Source: Hyphomicrobiaceae bacterium (GTDB lineage: Bacteria; Pseudomonadota; Alphaproteobacteria; Rhizobiales; Hyphomicrobiaceae). Taken from it: a stretch of 64,000 nucleotides of DNA. The notes beneath the pieces were generated by a model, which saw only the letters and a list, made by a program, of their open reading frames with translations, had not been told where the DNA came from and did not search any database. The number at the start of each line of letters is the position of its first letter. The first letter of the stretch is position 1. Positions 16,625-25,477 of the stretch are shown piece by piece. Location of the stretch: contig JAWKWE010000004.1 of assembly GCA_041397645.1 (NCBI GenBank), positions 1,736,001-1,800,000 on the forward strand. Direction: 5' to 3'. Made by a program: the position numbers and the translations under genes.

Positions 16625-17329
16625 TTAGCCGCTCAAGCGCGCCTTCGCCGCCGCCAGCGCGCGCTGGATCATCGCGCGTCCCGACTTCAGCCCCGCCGTA
16701 AGACGCATGACGATTCCTGCCTTTACCGGCTCCCAAACCGGTCGCCAGCGCAACCAGGCTCGTTTGATCTCCAGGCGCACCCGCGTCTTGACCATGCGTC
16801 CGTAGCGCCAGATCCAGGAGGCGCGGATCTGTTCAAACAGGGCATCCTTCCAGGGAACAAACCAGTTGTAGGCACGGGCAAACCAGCTCAGTTGCATCAG
16901 CGCCGGCTTGGTCAGAATAAAGATGCGGGCGATGAACGCGGTCGAGGCGACCTTGGCGCCCGCAAACAGCCCGGTCGCCGTCCAGTACTTTCCATTCGCA
17001 AGAAGCCAGACCGCAACGAACTTCAGTGGCAGCAGCAAGGTGGTCGGAAGCGCAAAGACGATCAGCGCGCCGTAGGGAGGTAAACCGGCGATCCAGCGTT
17101 CAACGGCAGCAATGGGCGCAAACCGCGCCAGACGCGACAACAGTTCGGAAAGGGGCCTCCAGCCCCATTCCTCGAATAGGACGATCAACGCCGCCAGAAC
17201 TTGCAAAGCCTGGATCAGCGGTGCACGCACGATTGACCACGCGGTGCGCAGGATTTCGCGCAGCGACCACAACGCCACGACAAACGCGCGCCACACCAAG
17301 GCTGCCCACTCTTTGCCTTTACCGTTCAC
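16625..17329 (-). CDS. inner-membrane protein, function unknown
   Basis: A 234-residue protein with three or so hydrophobic helices (about 10-25, 38-52 and the strong pair near 90-135), and a very basic, Trp/Arg-rich C-terminal half (RASWIWRYGR, RRAWLRWRPVW-like segments) likely facing the cytosol. No family can be named. It is a neighbour of, and points the same way as, the porin and the ABC exporter, but it is separated from both by gaps of more than 150 bases. Confidence 0.7.
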   Translation of the reverse strand: MNGKGKEWAALVWRAFVVALWSLREILRTAWSIVRAPLIQALQVLAALIVLFEEWGWRPLSELLSRLARFAPIAAVERWIAGLPPYGALIVFALPTTLLLPLKFVAVWLLANGKYWTATGLFAGAKVASTAFIARIFILTKPALMQLSWFARAYNWFVPWKDALFEQIRASWIWRYGRMVKTRVRLEIKRAWLRWRPVWEPVKAGIVMRLTAGLKSGRAMIQRALAAAKARLSG

Positions 17330-17491
17330 GCCTCAGCACCTTCGCTCCGTCATCGCCGCATCAACGATATGGGCTCGGCACCCTTGCCCTGCCCACCGCT
17401 TCGGCCCATGAGCTTAACAGGCAGAAATGGATACGGGGATAACTGCGCTTCTCAGGCAGGGCGGATGGTGAATGCCGATTAGCCGGTCCGG

Positions 17492-19447
17492 TTATTCTCC
17501 TGCCGGCTCCAGATGGATGTCGGCGGGCCGCAAAGCGCCTTCGCGTTCGGCCTCCTCCAGAACGTGAGCCAGCTCCTCGCGGGCCCGTTCGGCTTGACGC
17601 TGGCGGGCCCACAACGACGCATAAAGCCCCTCGCGCGCGATCAGCTGGGCGTGCGTCCCCTGCTCAACCAGATGGCCTTTTTCCAGCACCAGGATCTGAT
17701 CGGCATGCACGATGGTCGACAGGCGGTGCGCAATGACAAGCGTGGTGCGGTCCTTGGAAACCCGGTCGAGCGCATCCTGGATCTCTTTTTCGGTGTGGCT
17801 GTCGAGCGCGCTGGTCGCCTCATCCAGAATGAGGATCGGGGGGCTCTTCAAAATCGTGCGCGCGATCGCAACGCGCTGCTTCTCACCGCCAGACAGTTTC
17901 AATCCGCGCTCGCCGACCATGGTGTCATAGCCTTCCGGCAGAGCGCGGATGAACGGATCGATCTGCGCCAGGCTCGCCGCCTGCATGACCTCTTCGTCGC
18001 TGGCATCTGGGCGGCCATACTTGATGTTGTAGAGGATGGTATCGTTGAAAAGCACGGTATCCTGCGGCACGACGCCGATCGCCGCGCGCAACGAGTGTTG
18101 CGTGACATCGCGCAAATCCTGTCCATCGATGGTCACGCGCCCGCCGGTCACGTCATAGAACCGCAACAAGATGCGGCTGATGGTAGACTTCCCCGCACCC
18201 GACGGCCCCACGATGGCGAACAGCTTGCCAGCAGGTACTTCAAACGACAGATCGTGCAGGATCTCGCGTTCCGGTTCGTAAGAGAAGCGCACGTTTTCAA
18301 AACGGATCGTGCCTCCTTCTACCTTCAAGTCGCGCGCGCCGGGACGGTCGGAAACTTCCGGATTTTGCTCAAGCACGTCCATCATGTTTTCAATGTCGGT
18401 AAGCCCCTGCTTGATCTCGCGGTAGACCATGCCCATGAAGTTCAACGGAATGAACAGTTGCAGCATCAGCAGGTTCACCATGGCGAAGTGTCCAACGGTG
18501 TGATTGCCAGCCATGACATCGCGCGCCGCCATGACAAGACAAGCCGTTAGCGCGATGGTGAAAATCACAGCCTGACCTGAGTTGAGAATGGCGAGCGAGG
18601 TATAAGTCTTGATCGAAGCCTTCTCGTAGAGCGCCATCGACTTGTCGTAGCGGCTGGCTTCCCGCGCCTCCGCGCCGAAGTATTTGACCGTCTCGTAGTT
18701 GAGCAGACTGTCGATTGCTTTCGTATTCGCTTCTGTGTCGCTCTCATTCATCGTACGGCGGATGGCGACACGCCAATTGGTGGCCTTGATGGTGAACCCC
18801 AGATAGAAGACGATCATCACCACGATGGTGACTATGTAGCGCCAGTCGAATTCGATCGCGCACACCACCAACACAAGAAAGAATTCCACGATCGTCGGCA
18901 ACAGTGTCATCAACGCCATGCGCGTGATGTTTTCAATGCCCGTGCGTCCACGTTCGAGCACGCGCGTCAGCCCGCCGGTCTTGCGCTCAAGATGGAAGCG
19001 CAGGGACAACCGATGCATATGCTCGAAGGTATTGAGGGCGAGCTTGCGCACCGCGTGCATCGCGACCTTGGCGAAGAGACCTTCGCGCGTTTGCACGAGC
19101 AGCCCCATTGCGACGCGGGACAGGCCATAAAGTATCGCAGCCAGGACCGGCGCGCCGATCAGCCATGAAACGTCCTCGCCAGCAACGACCTTGCCGCCCG
19201 TAACCGCAACGAGCGCGTCAGTCGCCCACTTCAAAGTGAACGGAACAAGGACCGTCACAAGCTTTGCCGCCACCATCAGCACCAGTGACCACATGACGGT
19301 GCGTTTCAGGTCGGGCCGATCGTTCGGCCACATGTAGGGCAGCAGCCCGCGCACGACTTTCTTTTGCTCTTCAGAAAGCGAAAAGCGCTCCCAGAAGGGA
19401 GCGCGCGCAGATCCGACGTCGTGATTGTGAGAAGGAGCGATTGTCAT
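17492..19447 (-). CDS. ABC exporter, Atm1/HMT1 type (fused permease and ATPase)
   Basis: A 651-residue half-transporter. The six-helix type IV transmembrane domain spans about 45-345 and carries the NYETVKYFGAE segment typical of Atm1/HMT proteins. The nucleotide-binding domain has Walker A GPSGAGKS (414-421), Q-loop Gln 462, signature LSGGEKQ (518-524), Walker B ILILDE (538-543) and switch His 574, so it should be catalytically competent as a homodimer. Bacterial Atm1 relatives export glutathione conjugates, including metal complexes. The start at 19447 lacks a clear SD, and a start at 19483 is possible. Confidence 0.9.
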   Translation of the reverse strand: MTIAPSHNHDVGSARAPFWERFSLSEEQKKVVRGLLPYMWPNDRPDLKRTVMWSLVLMVAAKLVTVLVPFTLKWATDALVAVTGGKVVAGEDVSWLIGAPVLAAILYGLSRVAMGLLVQTREGLFAKVAMHAVRKLALNTFEHMHRLSLRFHLERKTGGLTRVLERGRTGIENITRMALMTLLPTIVEFFLVLVVCAIEFDWRYIVTIVVMIVFYLGFTIKATNWRVAIRRTMNESDTEANTKAIDSLLNYETVKYFGAEAREASRYDKSMALYEKASIKTYTSLAILNSGQAVIFTIALTACLVMAARDVMAGNHTVGHFAMVNLLMLQLFIPLNFMGMVYREIKQGLTDIENMMDVLEQNPEVSDRPGARDLKVEGGTIRFENVRFSYEPEREILHDLSFEVPAGKLFAIVGPSGAGKSTISRILLRFYDVTGGRVTIDGQDLRDVTQHSLRAAIGVVPQDTVLFNDTILYNIKYGRPDASDEEVMQAASLAQIDPFIRALPEGYDTMVGERGLKLSGGEKQRVAIARTILKSPPILILDEATSALDSHTEKEIQDALDRVSKDRTTLVIAHRLSTIVHADQILVLEKGHLVEQGTHAQLIAREGLYASLWARQRQAERAREELAHVLEEAEREGALRPADIHLEPAGE

Positions 19448-19591
19448 GGCGGTTATGTAGGACTGGCCGGATTGAAAGTCCAATGAGCCCGCGCGCGTGC
19501 GCGAAAATGCAGCTATTCGTGCATTAGCGTCAAATGCACTGTTGGCAACCCAGATTTCAGACGTGATGTGCAGAGCTCCGCGAGAGAGCGG

Positions 19592-21160
19592 CTATTTGCG
19601 CGGCACCTTGAACCGCTGGCACGGATAGATAAGATCGGGATCCGCGATCTTGTGCCGATTGGCGCGATAAATCCGTTTGTAATACCGACCACTATCGTAA
19701 TGCTTCTCTGAAATCCGCCACAGGCTGTCGCCCTTCGCGACCGTATAGCGGCCGGGCAAATGCCTCACGCGACGTCCCGCGAAACGACAACGCCCGCCAC
19801 GCCAAGACCAGCCTTCAACCTTTGCCCCGCGAAGCTCGCCGGCACCTAACCCCATATGCGGCGCTAGGCGTCGCGTACCGATCAGCACACCGCTTTCAGT
19901 TTCAGCCTGTGAGACGCGGAATTCGCCACGCGGCTCAGCCGTCTGCGGCCGCGGACGTGCAATCGGTTCCGGCGTGATCGTGATCGCCCAGCGCCGATGT
20001 TTCAAACGGCGATTGCCCTGGGCCGATGTCGCTGTATCGGCAGTTTCGCTGGGTTGCGCATTTCGTTGTGCTTCAGCCCGCCGCTGTTCGTCGGCAATAC
20101 GTGCTTCACGTGCGGCGTGCTCCGCCTCGGCTTGCCGCTGCGCTTGCGCCTTCCTGGCCTGTTCCTCGGCAGCACGCTGTTGACTGCGCTCGTCGGCTTC
20201 GCGCGCGGCCTCACGCAGTTTGCGGGCCTCGGAGTCCTCCTGAGCTCTGCGCGCCTCGGCCTCCTTGCGTGCTTGCTCGGCGCGGCGTGCAGCTTCCGCC
20301 TGTTGCTGCTCTTCGGCGGCTCGCGCCTTTGCAGCGGCAGCCGCATCATTCTGTTCTTCGGCCTTTTTCTCGGCTTCGGCATTGGCCGCCTTTGCCTCGG
20401 CCGCGGCTCGCGCGGCAGCAGCGGCCTCGGCCGCAGCTCTCGCCTCGCGTTCAGCCTTGGCTTTCTGCTCGGCCTTGGCGGCTGCCTCGCGTTCGCGGGC
20501 CGCTTCCGCCTCCTTGGCTTTCGCGTCGTCCTTTGCTGCCTGCTCAGAAGCAGCCTCCCCTTCCTGTGAAGGCCGCGACAGCTCTTTGACGACCGTGCCC
20601 TGATACTCACGATTTGCGCGCGCCAACCAATCGGTGATCGGCGCGAAAATTCCGCCCGCCTCGGGGAAGATCGGACCCGACCGGTCGGCCGTCGACTCTG
20701 CCTCCTCGCTGGGCTTCGCGGTCTTCCCCTCAGGTTCGAGGGGCTTCTTGCCCTGGGCTTGTTGCGCATCCTGGGTGATCGCGGGCGCAGCGGCGGGCGA
20801 CGGCGCGGGCTGTGCCGTCTCTTTTTGCGAAGCCTCCGCCGGAGAAGCCTCCGGCGCAGCGGCCGGCGCCGATGGCTGCTCCAATGAGGGCTCTGCGGGC
20901 CTCTTCCTTTTCACGGGAGGCACGACAGCATCCGCGCTCTCGCCTTGGGCGACGTCTTCGCCGTCAAGCGCGTCCTCCTCCTGCGCCATATCGGCAAACG
21001 CAGAAATCGGAATGCGCGCTTGCTGTTCTATGATCCCTTGCTCTTGCAGCACGTCATCGGGTTCGCGCGCAGCTTCCGCCAGCCCGGCCCCGAGACATAG
21101 GATCGACAGGCACATCACGGCGCTCACGGAAGATGAAGCGCGGTACATCAGACGCCCCAT
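19592..21160 (-). CDS. secreted LysM protein with long Ala/Glu coiled coil
   Basis: With the ATG at 21160 the product is 522 residues: a signal peptide ending AEA, a Pro/Ala/Glu-rich linker, a region of about 170 residues made of Ala, Glu, Lys and Arg heptads (about 220-390, coiled coil), and a C-terminal LysM domain (YTVAKGDSLWRISEKHY...NRHKI...IYPCQRFKVP) that should bind peptidoglycan. It is likely a periplasmic structural protein tethered to the wall. An ATG at 21304 with a GAGG SD would add 48 residues ahead of the signal peptide; this start is also plausible. Transcribed divergently from the LOG gene. Confidence 0.8.
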   Translation of the reverse strand: MGRLMYRASSSVSAVMCLSILCLGAGLAEAAREPDDVLQEQGIIEQQARIPISAFADMAQEEDALDGEDVAQGESADAVVPPVKRKRPAEPSLEQPSAPAAAPEASPAEASQKETAQPAPSPAAAPAITQDAQQAQGKKPLEPEGKTAKPSEEAESTADRSGPIFPEAGGIFAPITDWLARANREYQGTVVKELSRPSQEGEAASEQAAKDDAKAKEAEAAREREAAAKAEQKAKAEREARAAAEAAAAARAAAEAKAANAEAEKKAEEQNDAAAAAKARAAEEQQQAEAARRAEQARKEAEARRAQEDSEARKLREAAREADERSQQRAAEEQARKAQAQRQAEAEHAAREARIADEQRRAEAQRNAQPSETADTATSAQGNRRLKHRRWAITITPEPIARPRPQTAEPRGEFRVSQAETESGVLIGTRRLAPHMGLGAGELRGAKVEGWSWRGGRCRFAGRRVRHLPGRYTVAKGDSLWRISEKHYDSGRYYKRIYRANRHKIADPDLIYPCQRFKVPRK

Positions 21161-21525
21161 GCCTACGGGGAGCGCACAGCGCGCCGACGCAATCTCTGCA
21201 CCTGCCTCTGCGACTGCGGAACCTACCGCCTGGACACCGGCGATTTCGGGTTTGCCAGCCTCAACACTCGGAGCGCCTTGGCCCACCCCCACGCTCACCT
21301 TCATCAACTGCCTCGTAACGCGAACATCCGGCTGTAACCCACAACCGCACAACATAAAACCCCGCCCCACGCAAATGGCATTTATCCCGTTCGCGCAGCG
21401 CTGCTGTGATTGCCACACTCTAACGCTATATCTCCTTTCTGAGCGAGTGCCGTGCGGCCACAAGTCTCTCAAACAGACGGCACAGCGGATCACTCGGCAG
21501 AACAAAGAACAACGAACAAAAACCA
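21161..21525. other. 365-base divergent intergenic region
   Basis: Lies between the divergent LysM and LOG genes and must hold promoters for both; part may be coding if the LysM gene starts at 21304. The rightmost part is A-rich with GAAC tetramers at 21500, 21507 and 21514 (three more fall inside the LOG gene start), but none has the 7-base spacing of an alphaproteobacterial LexA box. Confidence 0.4.
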
Positions 21526-22164
21526 ATGACTGGAACAAAAGTGAACAAACAAGAGAACATTGCAAAAAGTCAGCATATTTCGTCGGTCTGCGTCTATTGC
21601 GGGTCGGGCAAAGGGCTCAATTCGGCCTATGCGATCGCGGCCCGCAAGCTGGGCAAGGCATTCGCCGATAACGGCATCCGCCTGGTCTACGGCGGCGGCA
21701 GCCTGGGCCTTATGGGCGAAGTTGCAAAAGCCGCACTCGGCGCGGGTGGCAAGGTGACGGGCATCATCCCGAGCTTCCTCGGTGCCAGGGAACAAATGCT
21801 GCACGATGTCGATGAACTGGTGGTGGTCGACGACATGCACTCGCGCAAGAAACTGATGTTTGAACGTTCGGACGCCTTCGTGGCTCTTCCCGGTGGCATC
21901 GGCACGCTGGAAGAACTCGTCGAGCAGCTCACCTGGTCGCAACTCGGCCAGCATTCCAAGCCTATCGTCGTCGCCGATATCGAGGGTTTCTGGTCACCAT
22001 TTCTTGAGCTGCTTGCGCACATGAAACGCGAGACCTTCATTCGCACCGGCCTTGATGTGCATTTTTCGGTGGTCGACGAGGCGGAAAAGATCCTGCCGGC
22101 TATTCTAGCCGCCACTGAAATCGGCAACGTGCGCAAGGATCAGGCGGTGGTGGCGAAGTTTTGA
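21526..22164 (+). CDS. LOG family nucleoside-5'-phosphate phosphoribohydrolase (TIGR00730)
   Basis: A 212-residue cytosolic protein with the LOG/lysine-decarboxylase-like signature: CVYCGSG (about 22-28), the glycine-rich VYGGGSLGLMG, MHSRK (104-108) and PGGIGTLEE (122-130), where Arg and Glu form the active site. LOG proteins release free cytokinin base from cytokinin ribotides in plants and some bacteria; in most bacteria they are thought to cleave AMP or related nucleotides, and older labels of lysine decarboxylase are wrong. The start may be a few codons further in, since homologues begin near the ISSVCVYCG segment. Confidence 0.9.
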   Translation: MTGTKVNKQENIAKSQHISSVCVYCGSGKGLNSAYAIAARKLGKAFADNGIRLVYGGGSLGLMGEVAKAALGAGGKVTGIIPSFLGAREQMLHDVDELVVVDDMHSRKKLMFERSDAFVALPGGIGTLEELVEQLTWSQLGQHSKPIVVADIEGFWSPFLELLAHMKRETFIRTGLDVHFSVVDEAEKILPAILAATEIGNVRKDQAVVAKF

Positions 22165-22292
22165 TGTGGTCGATGGGACACGCGCCTATACGCCGCCTTT
22201 CCGCTGTCTCAATTGTTGGGTTGTTCTCCAGCGGGGCGTGCGACGCACTGCAGCATTAGAGCTGCTGCTGACGCACTGTGGAGGCATCGACC

Positions 22293-23954
22293 ATGAACCG
22301 GCACAGCGCACGGGCGCTATTGTTCGCGACGGTATTAGTCAACGCGGCGGCGGGCAACTTATCCACACAAAATTGCGCGATGGCACAGGATGCCGATCAA
22401 GCCGGCACTTCCCAAAATGCAAACACCGGCAAGAAGTCCAAGGCCAGCCCCAAGTACGAGGAGTACTATGAGAAGGTACCGGCAGACGACAATGATCCAG
22501 CGAGCGGCGGATCGGCTGTAACAGGTTCGGGACTTGATCCGGAAGGCGATGCGTCGCCACCGCCGTCAGCCGCTTCTTCTGCTCCGGCCTCGGCACCAGC
22601 GACACAGCCCCGAACGCTCGGCAATCACAAGAGCGCAGCACCAGCTCCCGTTCGTCGCGCTGAGCCGAAAGAGACCGATTCCGCACCCGCCGCCGAAGCC
22701 GCGAAGACAGACGAGACTGCACCGGCCTCCGATAACGAGGCCAAAAAGGCCAAGAGTTCCGCCAACTCCGAGCAAGATAACGGCAGCGCGAATGCAAATG
22801 CACAAAGCGCACGCGGCGCCCCACCGCCGACCGAGACCGGATTGGGGGAGGACGTTTCCGACCTTTCCTATTTCCGCGAAGTTCTCACTAAAGGCGGTGC
22901 GTGGCGGTCCCATGCGCGTTACGGCGAAGTGTTCGTTCCTGAGGTTCCGGATGGCTGGCGGCCTTATACGCTCGGCCACTGGGTCTATTCGGACGCCTAC
23001 GGCTGGACATGGATTTCCGACGAAGTATTCGGCTGGGCGACCTACCACTACGGTCGCTGGACACGCGAAGACGCTAACGGCTGGATGTGGATTCCAGGTG
23101 GCGAATGGGGTCCCTCTTGGGTCGTATGGCGGCAGACGAACGACGCCATCGGCTGGGCCGCTCTGCCACCCAGCGCCACTTTCGTGAATGACCGCTTGTC
23201 GCTTGATGCCAACGCCATCGACAACGACGGCTTCGTGAAGAGCTGGGCCTTCGTCAATCCGCGCTATTTCGCGCGCATCCAGATGACGCGGTTCTTGCGG
23301 CCCGTTAGCTGGAATTCGGATCTCGTGGATCGCTCGCAACCGCGTCTTGGCTATGAGCGCGATGCCGACACCGGACACATTCTCAATCGTGGAATTCCAC
23401 CCGATGAAGTCGAGAAGTTGGCAGGCCTTCCCGTGCCGCGCACCACGGTGACGCCTGTCGACGATCCAAGGGCCATCGAGAGCGCGCGTGCGCATCAGCT
23501 CGATATCCGCAAAGGCGAGGTAAAAATTTACCGGCCAGCGAGCAAGCGTGTCGAACAGGCGTTGAAGAAGCCCAGTGGATCGAAGAAGCGCGCTGAGGGT
23601 GGTACTGCTAGCAGCAAGACCTCACGTGCGGAAGAAGCCAAGACCACTAGCGCATCCAAGTCGGCAGCCCCGCAGGCCGACAAGGCCGCCGCTCAAGCTG
23701 GGGCCGAAAAATCCGAGCAGGCGGCTTCAGTCAAAAAGAAGACTGAACCGTCGCCAACGTCCTCGGCGACAGCAACCGCCAAAGACAAAGCGGATGAGCC
23801 AAAGGAGGCGAGTTCCGCAAAGTCATCCGAGGCTTCTGGATCGGCAACCGCAACCGGCTCCATTCCCGCCAGCAAACGGCGTTGGGATGCCTCCGGCCCC
23901 TCCGGCGCACCGGCTCCTGCGACCTCCGAGCAACCCTCGTCCGGCGATCCGTGA
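22293..23954 (+). CDS. DUF6600-type Trp/Gly-rich secreted protein
   Basis: A 553-residue protein starting after GGAGG. A signal peptide (ALLFATVLVNAAAG...AMA-QD) leads to a long Ala/Pro/Ser-rich disordered region (about 25-185), a compact domain (about 190-320) built of repeats such as GHWVYSDAYGWTWIS and GRWTREDANGWMWIP, then a Lys/Ala/Ser-rich tail to the end. The Trp-rich repeats match the DUF6600 kind of periplasmic or surface protein, whose function is unknown. Low-complexity ends suggest a cell-envelope spacer. It stands alone between LOG and meaB. Confidence 0.78.
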   Translation: MNRHSARALLFATVLVNAAAGNLSTQNCAMAQDADQAGTSQNANTGKKSKASPKYEEYYEKVPADDNDPASGGSAVTGSGLDPEGDASPPPSAASSAPASAPATQPRTLGNHKSAAPAPVRRAEPKETDSAPAAEAAKTDETAPASDNEAKKAKSSANSEQDNGSANANAQSARGAPPPTETGLGEDVSDLSYFREVLTKGGAWRSHARYGEVFVPEVPDGWRPYTLGHWVYSDAYGWTWISDEVFGWATYHYGRWTREDANGWMWIPGGEWGPSWVVWRQTNDAIGWAALPPSATFVNDRLSLDANAIDNDGFVKSWAFVNPRYFARIQMTRFLRPVSWNSDLVDRSQPRLGYERDADTGHILNRGIPPDEVEKLAGLPVPRTTVTPVDDPRAIESARAHQLDIRKGEVKIYRPASKRVEQALKKPSGSKKRAEGGTASSKTSRAEEAKTTSASKSAAPQADKAAAQAGAEKSEQAASVKKKTEPSPTSSATATAKDKADEPKEASSAKSSEASGSATATGSIPASKRRWDASGPSGAPAPATSEQPSSGDP

Positions 23955-24039
23955 GGCACGCGCACGGCTTAATAGTGAAAAGGGACAAGCGCGCGATGAG
24001 CGTTGCGTCGCGCCACGCTTGCCCTTATCAGCGCTAGCC

Positions 24040-25029
24040 ATGAGCACGCACGATACACCGCCGGCCAACACGGCCCCCAGATCCCGGCTTGCTGCCGGTG
24101 ACATCGAACCGCTGGTTGCGAGCCTGCGTGGCGGTGAACGGCGGGCGATCGCGCAAGTTATAACCGAGCTGGAGCGCCTGTCGTCGGCAGCGCCTGATCT
24201 GCTCAAGGCCCTGCAGCCCTACTTGGGTCACGCGCTCGTCGTGGGCTTTACCGGTCCGCCAGGCGCGGGCAAGTCTACACTCGTCAATGCCGTCATCGAT
24301 CACTTGCGCAAACACGGCCGCACCGTTGGCGTGATCGCCGTCGATCCGTCGAGCCCGATCTCAGGTGGCGCCATCCTGGGCGACCGCATTCGCATGACCG
24401 CAGCACTGGACGACGACGGCGTGTTCGTGCGCTCGCTCGCCTCACGGGGATATCTTGGCGGTCTTTCTCCGGCAGCCGTACGCATCATCGACGCGCTGGA
24501 CGGTGCGGGCTACGACATCATCCTTCTTGAAACCGTCGGCACCGGCCAGAATGAGATCGACGTCGCCGAAGTGGCGGACATCCGCATCGTCATTTCCGCA
24601 CCCGGACTTGGCGACGACATCCAGGCGATGAAGTCGGGATTGCTGGAGATCGCCGACATTATGGTGGTCAACAAGGGAGATAGGCCCGGCGCGGAGCAGA
24701 CCATGCAGCAGCTGCTTGGCGCGTTGTCCATTCGCGCCACCATCTCCGACAAAGTTCCGGTTCTCAAGACGGCCGCGATCTCTGGCGAGGGCGTGCCCAA
24801 ACTGGTCGAAGCCATCGATCAAATCTCAACGACGGTCACAGCGAAGGGACCACAGGACCGGCGTCGGCGGCGCGCGCGCTATCTTATCGCGCGGGCGGCA
24901 GCCGATCTCGTTGCCGCGCGTATCAAGAGGGGCGGGACGAGCGGGCTCGATCCGTTGGCCGACGCGGTCCTTGCGGGCACCCTTTCGCCCGACGATGCCG
25001 CACGCAAAATTCTGCGCGAAACCGAATAA
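24040..25029 (+). CDS. meaB: MeaB/ArgK-type G3E GTPase (methylmalonyl-CoA mutase chaperone)
   Basis: A 329-residue P-loop GTPase: Walker A TGPPGAGKST (71-80), DPSSPISGGAILGDRIRM, the ETVGTGQNEIDV switch and NKGD base-specificity motif, and a C-terminal dimerisation arm. MeaB-type proteins load and protect the adenosylcobalamin of methylmalonyl-CoA or related acyl-CoA mutases. The old annotation as a LAO/arginine transport kinase is not supported. No mutase gene is present in the window, so the client must be elsewhere. The frame is open far upstream, but ATG 24040 gives the family start. Confidence 0.93.
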   Translation: MSTHDTPPANTAPRSRLAAGDIEPLVASLRGGERRAIAQVITELERLSSAAPDLLKALQPYLGHALVVGFTGPPGAGKSTLVNAVIDHLRKHGRTVGVIAVDPSSPISGGAILGDRIRMTAALDDDGVFVRSLASRGYLGGLSPAAVRIIDALDGAGYDIILLETVGTGQNEIDVAEVADIRIVISAPGLGDDIQAMKSGLLEIADIMVVNKGDRPGAEQTMQQLLGALSIRATISDKVPVLKTAAISGEGVPKLVEAIDQISTTVTAKGPQDRRRRRARYLIARAAADLVAARIKRGGTSGLDPLADAVLAGTLSPDDAARKILRETE

Positions 25030-25186
25030 CCCAATTCAATCCACGATCTGCCTGTAAACGATTGCCGCAGCTTTGACCTGGGGCACTTGCCGGGCCGTGC
25101 CAAACCCGCTACCGCTGGGGGCGCAGGGCCGGTACCGGCGCGCCCAGAAGCATGGAATTATGATCGTTGAGCCGGGAGGGAAGACG

Positions 25187-25429
25187 ATGTCGGACGAAGC
25201 CGTTTGCGTGCAAAAGAGCCCCTATCAGGTCGAACTGCAAGAGGGCAAGGACTACTGGTATTGCCGCTGCGGGCGGTCCAAGTCGCAACCCTTCTGCGAT
25301 GGATCGCACAAGGGAACGTCATTTGAGCCGATGAAGTTCACCGCGGATCGCACGGGTACGTTCAATCTATGCGGTTGCAAAGCGACAGATGATGAGCCGT
25401 TCTGCGACGGCACTCACAACGTCCTTTGA
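25187..25429 (+). CDS. double CDGSH iron-sulfur protein
   Basis: An 80-residue protein with two CDGSH-type 2Fe-2S sites, each with three Cys and one His: C26, C28, C37, H41 and C62, C64, C73, H77 (CxCx8CDGSH/T H). This is the tandem arrangement of bacterial and mitochondrial type 3 proteins, soluble redox or cluster-handling factors. No membrane anchor is seen, so it is cytosolic. ATG 25187 follows GGGAGGG; the longer frame from 25073 adds no family sequence. The gene is isolated, convergent with the permease. Confidence 0.92.
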   Translation: MSDEAVCVQKSPYQVELQEGKDYWYCRCGRSKSQPFCDGSHKGTSFEPMKFTADRTGTFNLCGCKATDDEPFCDGTHNVL

Positions 25430-25438
25430 TGAAGGGGA

Positions 25439-25459
25439 CGCGCCTTTACAAAAGGCGCG
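25439..25459. terminator. hairpin between convergent genes
   Basis: A perfect 9-bp GC-rich stem (25439-25447 with 25451-25459) around a 3-base loop lies between the stop of the CDGSH gene and the stop of the permease on the other strand. No strong T-run follows in either direction, so intrinsic termination would be partial. Confidence 0.55.
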
Positions 25460-25477
25460 CCTCGATCACTTTGCACT

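Noticed and set aside
20002..20769. Several long open frames on both strands over the LysM gene.
   Set aside because: They arise from the Ala/Glu/Arg repeat codons of the coiled coil read in other frames.
21500..21558. Six GAAC tetramers near the LOG start, suggesting a LexA box.
   Set aside because: No pair has the GAAC-N7-GAAC spacing of alphaproteobacterial LexA sites; offsets are 7, 7, 19, 10 and 12 bases.
24040..25029. Lysine/arginine/ornithine transport kinase (ArgK).
   Set aside because: An old misnomer; motifs are those of MeaB-type GTPases and no transporter genes are adjacent.
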